Below are positions 46,406 to 56,200 of a stretch of DNA of 64,000 bases, piece by piece (the first letter of the stretch is position 1; every line of letters starts with the position of its first letter). The notes beneath the pieces are model-generated. The model searched no databases, was not told the origin of the DNA, and saw only the letters and a program-made list of their open reading frames with translations. Source of the stretch: an uncultured Pirellula sp. (lineage in GTDB: Bacteria > Planctomycetota > Planctomycetia > Pirellulales > Pirellulaceae); the NCBI GenBank assembly GCA_903892355.1, contig CAITIE010000090.1:1-64000 (forward strand). Reading direction: 5' to 3'. Made by a program: the position numbers and the translations under genes.

Positions 46406-48994
46406 ATGCAAATACTTCCTAAAATACTTATCGCGCTTGTTTGGGTCGGTTGTAGCACCGCATCCGGATTTTTTGATGCCTCGGCCGATCGCGAAGTTCA
46501 GCCCGGTGTGCCTCGAGGAAAGATTACCTCGGGTGAGTTCAACGACAGTCAAATTTTTCCCGGTACCAAGCGGCAGTACAGTGTTTACGTACCCGCTCAA
46601 TACGACCCAGCAGCGCCGGCGAGCTTGATGGTGTTCATGGATGGCTCCGGATACGCGCAAGCCGATGGCGCGTTTCGTGTGCCAGTCGTGTTTGACAACT
46701 TGATCCATCAAAAGGCCATGCCGGTGACAATTGCGGTATTCGTCAATCCTGGCACCATCGCGGGTGCTAAACCCGGTGCGGCCGATCGTAGCAATCGGTC
46801 GTTTGAATACGATTCTCTCGGCGATCGGTATTCCAAGTTTCTGATCGATGAGTTCCTGCCCGTCGCACTGAAGGATTTAAATGTTTCAACGTCGGCCAAG
46901 GATCGTGCTGTCGGTGGGATCTCTTCGAGCGGTATTTGCGCGTTCACTGTCGCTTGGGAACGTCCAGACCAATTCGGCAAAGTCCTCAGCCATATCGGAA
47001 GCTTCACGAACATCCGCGGCGGATGGGCTTATCCAGGTCTGATTCGTAAATCCAAAAGGGATCCAAAGCCGATCAAGGTCTACCTTCAGGAAGGAAAGGA
47101 TGACCTCAACAACCTCCACGGTAACTGGCCGCTCGGAAACCATGACATGGCAGCTGCGCTCCAGTTCGCGGGCTACAACTACCAATTGGTAATGACCGAT
47201 GGCGGGCACAGCGGTAAATGGGGCGGTGAGGAACTGCCAACCGCCTTGCGATGGCTTTGGGATAACGATGCGAAGTCAACCGAAGTGCCGATCGTTGAAA
47301 CCAAACCAAAATGGGAACCCCATCCCGATGCGATCGTGCAGGATTCGGTACCGCACGGGAAAGTGATCTCGATGGCACCATGGGAATCCAAAGTGTTCCC
47401 GAACACCACCCGCGATTGGTCGATCTATGTCCCTGCTCAGTACAACGAGAACGAACCCGCCGCGCTGATGATCTTTCAAGACGGAGAGCGGATGCGGAAT
47501 GAGAAAGGTCGTTGGCGTATACCCACCGTCTTCGACAATCTGATTGCCCGAGGCGAGATGCCGGTCACGATCGCTGTGTTTATCAACCCTGGCCACGAAA
47601 CATCAAAGCCGCTCCAAGATCAACGATTTTCCAATCGAAGCCTCGAATACGATAGCCTTGGTGATCGCTATGTTCGATTCCTCCTCGAAGAGATAATCCC
47701 TGAAGTTGAAAAGGATTATCGACTGTCCAAGGATCCTGAGATGCGAGCCATCGGAGGCTCCAGCTCCGGTGCTATCTGTGCGTTCACCGCTGCATGGGAA
47801 CGCCCGGAGATGTTTCGCAAGGTCTATTCGGCCGTGGGTAGCTTTACTAATCTTCGGGGTGGCAATGTCTACCCAGCCTGGGTACGCAAGACCGAGCCTA
47901 AACCGCTGCGTGTCTACATGTCCGATACCAGTGGCGATATCGACAACCCATTCGGCAGTTGGCCGTGGTCGAACCGTCTCATGGCATCGGCGTTGACCTA
48001 CATGGGATACGATGTTCGCCTGGATTGGCAGGAAGGGTATGCGCACAACGATGATTATGGCAGTTCGATCTTCCCGGATGCGATGCGATGGTTGTGGAGA
48101 AAAGAATCTCACAAGCCTACGTACGACACGCGCGGTGATCTGGGTGGTGATCTGACGCTACTTAATCAGTTGGTCCCCGGCGAGTCCTGGACTGTGGTTG
48201 CCGACAAACTTGGATTCGCAGATGGACTGTGTACGGACAAGGAAGGGAATCTCTTCTATTGCGATATGAAATCGTCCGAGGTTGTGCGGATCGATGCCAA
48301 GGATGGATCTCGCAAAACGATTGCAAAGGAGTCGGTCAGCGGTTTGGAATTCAGCCCCGACGGGAATCTTCTCTATGCATGTCAAGGTTCCAAAGATCGC
48401 GTGATATCGATCGATGTTCAAAGCGGAGATGTCAAAGTCGTCGCGACAGGCGTTAAGCCTAATGATTTGGCGGTGACCCAAGAAGGTTGGATTTTGATCA
48501 CCGAGACAGGTGCAAAGCAGGTAACTCGTATCGATCCAAAGTCAGGTGAAGTGTCCCCCGTGGATGTCGGTATTGCTCTCCCTAATGGGATTGCCCTTTC
48601 CAACGATGGAGGCACCTTGGTGGTGTCCGATTATGGTGGCGAGCATGCTTGGACCTTTCGTGTTCATGCCGACGGAAAACTCGAAGCGAAAATGCCCAGC
48701 ATGACTTTGCGACTGCCGATCGATCAAAACGGTGAGTTTCGATTCAATGAGCCACCACCTTACATGGCATCCTCCAAGGGAGACGGTTTGGCAGTCGATC
48801 GAAAGGGACGCTATTACATTACCAGTGAACTAGGAGTGCAGATATTTGATCCGACAGGTCGAATGTGTGGTGTGCTTCCCAAACCACTCAAAGATCAGCC
48901 GTTAACCACCTGTGTTTTGGCCGGGCCCGATCATAGCACGCTTTATATTGCGAACGGGACAACGATTTATAGTCGACGACTAAAGGTGGATTAG
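46406..48994 (+). CDS. secreted double esterase fused to SMP-30/gluconolactonase domain
   Basis: About 860 residues; the signal peptide MQILPKILIALVWVGCSTASG starts at ATG 46406 (a GTG four codons earlier is possible). Three domains are visible. Esterase 1 (~25-295): YSVYVPAQYDP, then GGISSSG with Ser173 and GGHSGKWGG. Esterase 2 (~310-580): WSIYVPAQYNEN, GGSSSG with Ser453 and GYAHNDDYG. The two are clear internal duplicates. The SMP-30/gluconolactonase-like beta-propeller (~595-860) has GFADGLCTDKEGNLFYCDM, LPNGIALSNDGGTLVVSD and DGLAVDRKGRYYI. Domain 1 has Ser where the GxSxG elbow of domain 2 has its second Gly. Likely a periplasmic multi-step ester or lactone hydrolase; substrate unknown. 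Confidence 0.85.
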   Translation: MQILPKILIALVWVGCSTASGFFDASADREVQPGVPRGKITSGEFNDSQIFPGTKRQYSVYVPAQYDPAAPASLMVFMDGSGYAQADGAFRVPVVFDNLIHQKAMPVTIAVFVNPGTIAGAKPGAADRSNRSFEYDSLGDRYSKFLIDEFLPVALKDLNVSTSAKDRAVGGISSSGICAFTVAWERPDQFGKVLSHIGSFTNIRGGWAYPGLIRKSKRDPKPIKVYLQEGKDDLNNLHGNWPLGNHDMAAALQFAGYNYQLVMTDGGHSGKWGGEELPTALRWLWDNDAKSTEVPIVETKPKWEPHPDAIVQDSVPHGKVISMAPWESKVFPNTTRDWSIYVPAQYNENEPAALMIFQDGERMRNEKGRWRIPTVFDNLIARGEMPVTIAVFINPGHETSKPLQDQRFSNRSLEYDSLGDRYVRFLLEEIIPEVEKDYRLSKDPEMRAIGGSSSGAICAFTAAWERPEMFRKVYSAVGSFTNLRGGNVYPAWVRKTEPKPLRVYMSDTSGDIDNPFGSWPWSNRLMASALTYMGYDVRLDWQEGYAHNDDYGSSIFPDAMRWLWRKESHKPTYDTRGDLGGDLTLLNQLVPGESWTVVADKLGFADGLCTDKEGNLFYCDMKSSEVVRIDAKDGSRKTIAKESVSGLEFSPDGNLLYACQGSKDRVISIDVQSGDVKVVATGVKPNDLAVTQEGWILITETGAKQVTRIDPKSGEVSPVDVGIALPNGIALSNDGGTLVVSDYGGEHAWTFRVHADGKLEAKMPSMTLRLPIDQNGEFRFNEPPPYMASSKGDGLAVDRKGRYYITSELGVQIFDPTGRMCGVLPKPLKDQPLTTCVLAGPDHSTLYIANGTTIYSRRLKVD

Positions 48995-49003
48995 CATAGC
49001 GGT

Positions 49004-49134
49004 ACGACGCTCTGTCGTCGTGTACGAGAAGTGATTGATTCAGTTTCAGGTGTTTAGCATGGAGTGGGGCACTACGGTGGAGCTTCGTGCTACGATAGTT
49101 CCGATTGATTAACGACGGCGGAGCGTCGTGCCAC
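49004..49134 (+). repeat. REP cluster between esterase and dimethylformamidase-like genes
   Basis: A degenerate plus-strand copy at 49004-49021 (ACGACGCTCTGTCGTCGT), a degenerate minus-strand copy at 49071-49088 (ACTACGGTGGAGCTTCGT) and a perfect minus-strand copy at 49112-49129, followed by GCCAC. The last two are again 41 bases apart, with the spacer ending GTTCCGATTGATTA. This is the rightmost REP group seen. Confidence 0.85.
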
Positions 49135-49156
49135 TTTGGGTGATTGGAGTAAACGT

Positions 49157-50689
49157 ATGCTGAGCAATTCGTGTTGGTATCGTTCGATGCTTCTGTGCAG
49201 CCTGGTCGGGGTTGTGATTGTTGCTGCGTATAGCGACGTTCACTCGCAAGACGTTTCGAACGCGAGCAATCCAGTCGTCCTCGAAAACCAATTGCCTGGT
49301 AGCACCGATTGGCAGTTGACCCGGGTGCGAGTGGACGGCAGTCGTTATCGTTCCCCTTGGATTGAGGGGTACTGTTCTAAGCAGAGCGTGAAGGCGGGAG
49401 AGTCCATCGATATCAAGGTTTCCACAAATCCGGCGCGTCCATTCAGGCTTGAGATCTTTCGAACCGGTTACTACGGCGGCGCGGGAGCGAGAAAGGTGGC
49501 GAGCATAGGTCCATTGCCGGGAAAAACGCAGGCAACTCCTACTCCAGGAGAAAAGGATTTGCACGAATGCCGTTGGGAGACAAGTTATTCGTTATCGATT
49601 CCAAACGACTGGATCAGCGGCGTGTACTTGGGTCGATTGACCACAATCCCTGAAGCGGAGCAAGAGCCGTATTGGCAGAGCTATGTGATTTTTGTAGTTA
49701 CCGATGACCGAAAATGCGATGTGTTGTTCCAGTGTTCGGATAACACGTGGCAAGCCTACAACCAATGGCCGAGCCATTACTCGGTGTATACACATCCCAA
49801 GGGGAATCAGGGGCCTTGGGCAGACGTCAGTTTTGACCGTCCCTACGGTCGAGAAGCACAATTTGATAGTGTTGTGAATGATCCGCTGACCGTGGGGGCG
49901 GGCGAGTATCTGCCGCTCGAGTTTCCGCTCGCGTATTGGCTAGAGCAACATGGTTATGACGTCTCGTACTGTTGCAACAGCGACATGGTCACGCCCGATC
50001 GTGGCTTGAAAAGCCGAGTCATGATCAGCGTCGGTCACGATGAGTATTGGGACATCCGCCAATTCCGCAGCGTGGAACGCTTGCGCGACGAGGGAGTTAG
50101 TTTGATGTTCCTATCGGGGAACAGTGTCTGTTGGGTAGCCCCATATCGAGATAGTTTCGATGGGCGAGCCAACCGGATCTTTTTTCGAGGTGGGCCTTAC
50201 GGGGGCGACCGTCCCGTGGTGCAAGCACGTGCCAAGGATCACGGGCCATTCCCAGAACGAGGGCCTGATGAAGGGCTATTGATGGGGGCTCGCAATGTCG
50301 AGCCGGTCAATGGTGGAGGGGATTGGATCTGCGTCCAGCCCGAGCATTGGATATTTGAGGGGACCGGAATGAAGCGAGGGGAATCGATTCCTGGCCTCAT
50401 CGGTTGGGAGTACCATGGGGATCCTGCGGACATTCCTGGATTGCAGGTCGTGGGAGCTGGGACTGCGTGGGTGAGTGGCGAGAAACCGCAGCAGTGGACA
50501 GCCACTGTTTACGAAGGGCCCAAAGGAAATGTGGTGTTCAATGCATCGAGTATTTTTTGGGTCCAAGGCTTATCGGACCCGCCCGGGCATACTCTTCCTT
50601 GGTCGCATTGGAGCAGACCGCATGGGCCGGATCCTCGCGTACAGAGGATTACGAAAAACGTTTTGACGCGTGCTTTGCAAGGGCGTTAA
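49157..50689 (+). CDS. secreted N,N-dimethylformamidase beta-subunit-like protein
   Basis: Start ATG 49157 (MLSNSCWYRSMLLCSLVGVVIVAAY) with GGAG upstream and a good signal peptide. The large body has the features of the family: IEGYCSKQSVKAGESIDIKVST (N-terminal beta domain), RTGYYGG, a lectin-like YWQSYVIFVV segment, DVLFQCSDNTWQAYNQW, MISVGHDEYWD (metal or active-site region) and LMFLSGNSVCWVAPY. The C-terminal SSIFWVQGL fits too. Known dimethylformamidases are alpha/beta complexes; no small alpha-subunit gene is nearby, so the activity of this exported homologue is open. Confidence 0.8.
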   Translation: MLSNSCWYRSMLLCSLVGVVIVAAYSDVHSQDVSNASNPVVLENQLPGSTDWQLTRVRVDGSRYRSPWIEGYCSKQSVKAGESIDIKVSTNPARPFRLEIFRTGYYGGAGARKVASIGPLPGKTQATPTPGEKDLHECRWETSYSLSIPNDWISGVYLGRLTTIPEAEQEPYWQSYVIFVVTDDRKCDVLFQCSDNTWQAYNQWPSHYSVYTHPKGNQGPWADVSFDRPYGREAQFDSVVNDPLTVGAGEYLPLEFPLAYWLEQHGYDVSYCCNSDMVTPDRGLKSRVMISVGHDEYWDIRQFRSVERLRDEGVSLMFLSGNSVCWVAPYRDSFDGRANRIFFRGGPYGGDRPVVQARAKDHGPFPERGPDEGLLMGARNVEPVNGGGDWICVQPEHWIFEGTGMKRGESIPGLIGWEYHGDPADIPGLQVVGAGTAWVSGEKPQQWTATVYEGPKGNVVFNASSIFWVQGLSDPPGHTLPWSHWSRPHGPDPRVQRITKNVLTRALQGR

Positions 50690-50906
50690 ACAGATGTCAT
50701 TTGTGTTAGTAGTCGTCGGGATTTCTGTATCCTAGAGTTCCAGGTTGGGGCCTTTCCGCTGGTGCCTCTATGTGTCTCGACCAAGCTTCAGGTTCGGTTG
50801 GGTCGGTAAGAATGGTTGTGCAGGCTGTTCCGACCAAGGGGATCCTACAATGGATTAAAATGGCGCAACCTTACCCCCCCGATTAGATAAACCAACCTAA
50901 GGTTTC

Positions 50907-51407
50907 ATGGCGTCTACTTTAGACAGTCGCATTTTCTGTAGATTCTTTGAGTCAAGGTTGGATCGACAGTTCATGGGATGCAATTTCCGATTCCAAAGTC
51001 GAAGGAAGCGTCGTCCGATAGGGCGTTCGGTTCGTTCGGGTGTGGCGTGTGTGGAGGCGGCGATTTGTTTGCCGGTCCTCTTCGCGATCGTACTCGTCGG
51101 CGTTGAAATCACCAACTTGATTTTTCTGAAGCAGTCGCTGTCTACCGCTGCCTACGAGTCGTGCCGAACGGCTATCCAAAGTTCAACGACTACCGTTGTT
51201 TCCAGGAGTGTTGGAGCGGCTGTTTTGGATAGCCGTGGGGTTAAATCGTACACCATTGAGTTCTCCCCGTTGGATGTCGGGATTGCAGCGCGGGGGACTG
51301 TTATTACAGCAACCGTCAAAGCGAATTGCGCAGCGAATAGTATCGTCAAAAATGGTTATTCCCTGACCGGAACAGCGACGAGCTCTGTTGTCATGATTAA
51401 AGAGTGA
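50907..51407 (+). CDS. TadE-like pilus-assembly pseudopilin
   Basis: 166 residues. After a basic N-terminus (FRFQSRRKRRPIGRSVRSG) comes the TadE signature GVACVEAAICLPVLFAIVLVGVEITNLIF, a single hydrophobic helix with Glu at position 5, followed by LKQSLSTAAYESCRTAIQ. TadE and TadF are prepilin-like parts of the Flp/Tad type IVc pilus system, processed by a TadV-type peptidase. The start could also be the ATG at 50973 (MGCNFRFQ). First of three Tad-type genes in a row. Confidence 0.82.
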   Translation: MASTLDSRIFCRFFESRLDRQFMGCNFRFQSRRKRRPIGRSVRSGVACVEAAICLPVLFAIVLVGVEITNLIFLKQSLSTAAYESCRTAIQSSTTTVVSRSVGAAVLDSRGVKSYTIEFSPLDVGIAARGTVITATVKANCAANSIVKNGYSLTGTATSSVVMIKE

Positions 51408-51514
51408 TGAGTTAGATTTGAATCCTAGTGATCAATCGCTATCCCTTGGGCCAAGGCGTTCTTGGTTCTCGACACGGCGGTACTGATGTTTCATAGAGGC
51501 ACGAGAACACAACC

Positions 51515-52603
51515 ATGAACACTGCAAATGGCTGTATTTTGAGGCAACCAGGTTTGAGTGGATTTTGGTTTCGTTCACTGAAGAAGCGTCGTGGATCCGA
51601 ACGTAATCGTCGCGGTGCTGTGACGATGCTCATCGCATTCTTGATGACCGCGATGGTAGTCTTGATCGCTGTCGAAATCGATATGGCCTATCTGCATCTG
51701 TCGCGTACGGAATTACGAGCAGCGACGGATGCAGCATCGAAAGCGGCCGCGGTCACACTTTCCCAGACCCAGGACCTAGCAGCAGCCCGACGTGAAGGGA
51801 TCCGTGTTGGAGGCTTGAACACGATTGGAGGAAAACCGCTCGTTTTACGAGGCTCCGATTTCATCTTTGGGAATTCGACGCGCGGCAGTGATGGGAAGTT
51901 TGCGTTCACGCCCAATGCGACGCCGTACAACGGAGTGAAGTTAACGGGCGCACTCGGCGGGAGCGGTGCGACGAGTGGTGTTAGCCTGTTCTTTGGGAAC
52001 TTGCACGGGGTTACTGCATTTCAAACTCAGCATCAAGCAACATCCACGTACCTGGAACGCGATATCGTTCTGGTAATCGATCGATCGGGATCCATGGCGG
52101 GGCAGAAATGGAAGGACTTAATCGATGCAATCGCCATTTTCGTCGCTACGGTCAACGAAACCGTCACCAAGGAATACATGGGCCTCGCAAGTTACTCCAG
52201 CACGGCCACTCAAGATGTGCAGTACACCTTGGACTTGAATGCAATCAATACGCAGGCGAAACGGCTTGTAGTTGGTGGTAATACGAGTATCTCCGCAGGT
52301 ATCAGCGCGGGATACGAAATCATTAAGACCGGAAGATCCAAGCTCTTCGTCGATAGGACGATGGTGGTCATGACAGATGGACAGCACAACACGGGGGTTG
52401 AGCCGATCATACCTGCACGCGTCGTAGCGGCGGATGGAGTGGTAATCCATACCATTACCTTCGGAGCTGGTGCTGACGCGGCACGGATGTCGGCGATAGC
52501 GTCCGTTGGTCGAGGTCGGTATCTACATGCAGACAATGGGACGCAACTCAAGGCGGCATTTCGAGAAATCGCACTGACACTTAGTACGATGCTCACTGAT
52601 TGA
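51515..52603 (+). CDS. TadG-like protein with von Willebrand factor A domain
   Basis: 362 residues. The TadG N-terminus is NRRGAVTMLIAFLMTAMVVLIAVEIDMAYLHLSRTELRAATDAASKAAA (one membrane helix, then helical spacer). From residue ~180 a vWA domain begins: IVLVIDRSGSMAG carries a complete MIDAS (D-x-S-x-S, about residues 189-193), with TDGQHNTG as the later Asp. vWA-bearing TadG proteins are thought to be surface or pilus-associated adhesive parts. It lies 108 bases after the TadE gene. Confidence 0.85.
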   Translation: MNTANGCILRQPGLSGFWFRSLKKRRGSERNRRGAVTMLIAFLMTAMVVLIAVEIDMAYLHLSRTELRAATDAASKAAAVTLSQTQDLAAARREGIRVGGLNTIGGKPLVLRGSDFIFGNSTRGSDGKFAFTPNATPYNGVKLTGALGGSGATSGVSLFFGNLHGVTAFQTQHQATSTYLERDIVLVIDRSGSMAGQKWKDLIDAIAIFVATVNETVTKEYMGLASYSSTATQDVQYTLDLNAINTQAKRLVVGGNTSISAGISAGYEIIKTGRSKLFVDRTMVVMTDGQHNTGVEPIIPARVVAADGVVIHTITFGAGADAARMSAIASVGRGRYLHADNGTQLKAAFREIALTLSTMLTD

Positions 52604-52671
52604 TTGAATCCGTTGGAGTTACCAGTGGCGTTCCCCATTCCTGACTAAGTGTCACCAAATAGATAGATATC

Positions 52672-53076
52672 ATGAAACGCAAAAACGATGGAAAACGTAG
52701 GCAGCCGATGGCACGCCGAGGAGCCGCGATCGTTGAATTTGCCTTGGTCGCGAGCATCATTTTTATGGCGTTCCTGGGCGCATGCGAGTTTTGCCGCCTG
52801 TCGATGATGAGGCACTCTTTGGACAATGCTGTTTACGAGGCTGCGCGGCGGAGTATTGTGTCAGGTGCGACTGCCAGTGAGATTACGGCCAAGGCGAAGT
52901 CGATCATGGCTACACTGGGGATCAGCAAGGTCAACGTTACGGTCGAGCCCAGTGTTATTACGGACACGACCGAATTTGTCACCGTCAAGGTTTCTGTTCC
53001 GATGAATAGCAGTACCGACCCGAATGCACCAATGATGACTCGGTCGTTGAAAATGAGACGCGAGCGCTCTCTTTAG
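52672..53076 (+). CDS. TadE family protein
   Basis: 134 residues with a short basic leader (KRKNDGKRRQPMARRG) and the TadE helix AAIVEFALVASIIFMAFLGACEFCRLSMM, then RHSLDNAVYEAARRSIVSGA, a typical continuation. The Glu near the start of the helix is the conserved +5 residue of type IV pilin-like proteins. It lies 68 bases after the TadG-like gene. The pilus ATPase and secretin genes are absent from this window. Confidence 0.85.
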   Translation: MKRKNDGKRRQPMARRGAAIVEFALVASIIFMAFLGACEFCRLSMMRHSLDNAVYEAARRSIVSGATASEITAKAKSIMATLGISKVNVTVEPSVITDTTEFVTVKVSVPMNSSTDPNAPMMTRSLKMRRERSL

Positions 53077-53247
53077 TTGTCGGCATTGTCGTCAGTGGTG
53101 GGCGGTCTATTGGGTAAAAGCGTGCTTTTCTCAGTTGTATCGTCTTTTTCAGGTCTTCCAGGTTGAATCACTGACTTCGGCACTCTATAACGAACGAATA
53201 CCAGCCACGCTCGTTCCCGCCATCGAGCACATCGCCGCGGTTCAAGC

Positions 53248-56200
53248 TTGATTCGGCGTTGTGCTTCCCTAAGTTCCTTCCTCCCATCGGATTGTCGTAC
53301 CACAATTGTGTTGCGCTCGTTTGGACTGAATCGCACTCTCGTTGTTGCACTCGTCTTCGCCTCGTTGCCACTGTGGTCGGTGGTCGCTCAAGAACCCATT
53401 ACCGATCGACGGACCGAAGAGCAGCTCGCCTTTTTCGAATCGAAGGTTCTCCCGACGCTTCAGGAAAAGTGCTACGGGTGCCATTCTCACGCAACGGAGT
53501 TCAGTGGGAATCTAGCGTTGGACTTCGCAAGCGGATGGCGAGTGGGGGGGGATCGTGGACCGGCCATCGAAGTTGGAAATCCTGATGCGAGCTTGTTGAT
53601 CCGTGCGGTGGAGGGGAAAGAGGATGGATTAAAAATGCCTCCTGACGATTCTCTCAGTGCCGAACAGATTTCATGGTTCAGGCAATGGATAGAGCAGGGC
53701 GCAGCGGATCCTCGACAAACTCCGCCAAGTGCGAATTCGGATGGCCCATGGTGGTCTCTACAGCCAATGCAAAAAGCTGTTCCACCCGTCATCGAAAATC
53801 GCAATGTTTTGCTCGCTAATCCAATCGATGCCTTCGTCGAGGATGGTTTGGTAAAGCATCAACTGACTGGGAATGAGAAAACGGATCGTCGTGCGTTGCT
53901 TCGTCGTCTCACGGTCGATTTGCATGGATTGCTACCCACGATGGAGGAGTTGGATGCCTTTGTCACCGATAGCCGTCCGGACGCCTATGAGCGGGTTGTC
54001 GATCAACTGCTTGCTTCTCCCAGGTATGGTGAACGTTGGGCTCGGCACTGGTTCGATTGGATTCACTTCGCCGATTCTCATGGGTTTGAACATGACGTCA
54101 TGCGATTGCACGCTTGGCGGTATAGAGATTATGTCATCTCCGCCTTGAACCAAGATATCCCCTGGGTGGAATGGGTTGAGCAGCAGCTCGCAGTGGATGC
54201 GCTTTTTCCAGAGCGTAAGGACCTCGTTCCCGCCCTGGGTTTTATCGCGGCGGGCCCTTGGGATCAAAGCACAGCAGCCACGGCGCAGACCACTTTTGAT
54301 TATCAGGACCGAGACGACATGGTAATGCAGACGATGTCGGTTCTAGCAAGTGCAACCGTGCACTGTGCGCGTTGTCATAATCACAAGTTCGATCCGATAA
54401 CGCAGGCGGACTATTATGCGTTGCAGGCGGTATTTGCTGGAGTTGGCCGCGGAAATGTTCCCTTTGATGCGGAGCCCTCGATAGCACGCCAGCGATCGGA
54501 GGCTGAGCATTGGAAGAAGGCCGCGCTAGATCGTAATGCGACGATACTCACGAATGCTACGGCCGATCAAGCAGTAAGTGAATGGGAAAAGACCTACCAC
54601 CAAACCGATGTCCGTTGGGAGCCGGTAACTCCCAGTCTTGTGATCGCAACCGAAGGTACCACTTTAACGGTTGACTCGGAACATACCGTCATCGCGTCGG
54701 GGGCACGTCCGGAACGTGAAACCACGGTGGTCTCCTTTGAAACACCGCTGGAGCAATTGACCGGATTGAGATTGGAAGTCTTTAAGCATGAAGATTTACC
54801 GATGGCGGGGCCTGGGCGCAATGACAACGGTAACTTCCATCTCAGTGAAATTGAGGTTGAGCATTTCCGGAATGGAATGGCGACATCGACGATCGTTCCA
54901 ATAGGGGTTAGCAGCGCCGATTTTGAACAAGAGGGATGGACCGTAGCGCATGCCATTGACGGGAACCCAAAAACGGCATGGGGGATTCATCCTCAGGTGT
55001 CTAAGGACCATACGGCGATCTTCGGTTTCCGCGAACCGATTTCTATTTCCAAGGGGGATAGGCTCGTTGTCCAGTTGAAGCAATGGCATGGTGGGTTTCA
55101 TACCATCGGGCGATTTCGGTTGGGTGTTACCGCTTCGCCCTTATCGAGTTTGGTGATGATTCCATCGAGGATTGAGTCGATTTTGAAGATTCCGATTCTG
55201 GAGTGGAGTCCGTCGGACAGGATTGAAGTCGCAGCGCATGTGATTCTTGAGCAATCCAATCGCCGATTGAGTGGACTGCCACCTGCAGATTTCGTGTACG
55301 CAGGCTCGCCTGTGTTCGAGAATCTTCCACAGAGTGAGTTCTATAAGTCTTGGAATACGATCAAAAAAGTTTTTGTCTTGCGCCGAGGCGATATATCTCA
55401 ACCTCAGGAAGAAGCTGTTGCCGGTACGCTAAGTTGCGTTGCCCCGTTGCCAGCGCGCTTCCAGATAGAACCGGATCAAAAGGAGTCCGAGCGTCGCGTG
55501 GCATTAGCGCGATGGATTACAGACCGTGACAATCCCTTGAGTTGGCGGAGCATTGTGAATCGTTTGTGGGGGCAGCATTTCGGATTGGCGATTGTGGATA
55601 CCCCGAACGACTTTGGCCGTATGGGGAGTTTGCCGACTCACCCTGAATTACTGGATTGGTTAGCGTTGACACTTCAAGAGAACGGCGGTTCCTTGAAGCG
55701 TTTGCACCGTGAAATGGTCTTGAGCGGGGCTTATTGTCGATCTTCGACGTCCATGGACGAGGGTTTAGCGATGGATCCAGAGAATCGATGGAAATGGCGA
55801 GGGACGCGCCGCAGGCTTGATGCAGAGGCGTTCCGTGATTCGATTCTGCATCTAGCAGGTCGACTCGATCTATCGATGGGAGGGCCCGCAGTCCAGTGGT
55901 TTCGATTGGGGCCCGCGATCCAGGTAACTCCTTCGGTTGATTATTCCAACTACGATTGGAGTCAAAAGGATGGTAACCGGCGCGCTGTTTATCGTTTTGT
56001 TTATCGAGGGCAGCAAGATCCATTGATGGAGCTATTGGATTTTCCAGATGCGGCCCAGTTGATTCCTGCTCGTACGCTCACCTCGTCACCCCTACAAGCG
56101 TTGGCATTGTGGAACCATGAGTTTGTCCTTTACGCATGCGATGCTCTCGCACAGCGCATACAGCAGACTGCAAATGAACAAGGTCGAGACGAGACCGAGA

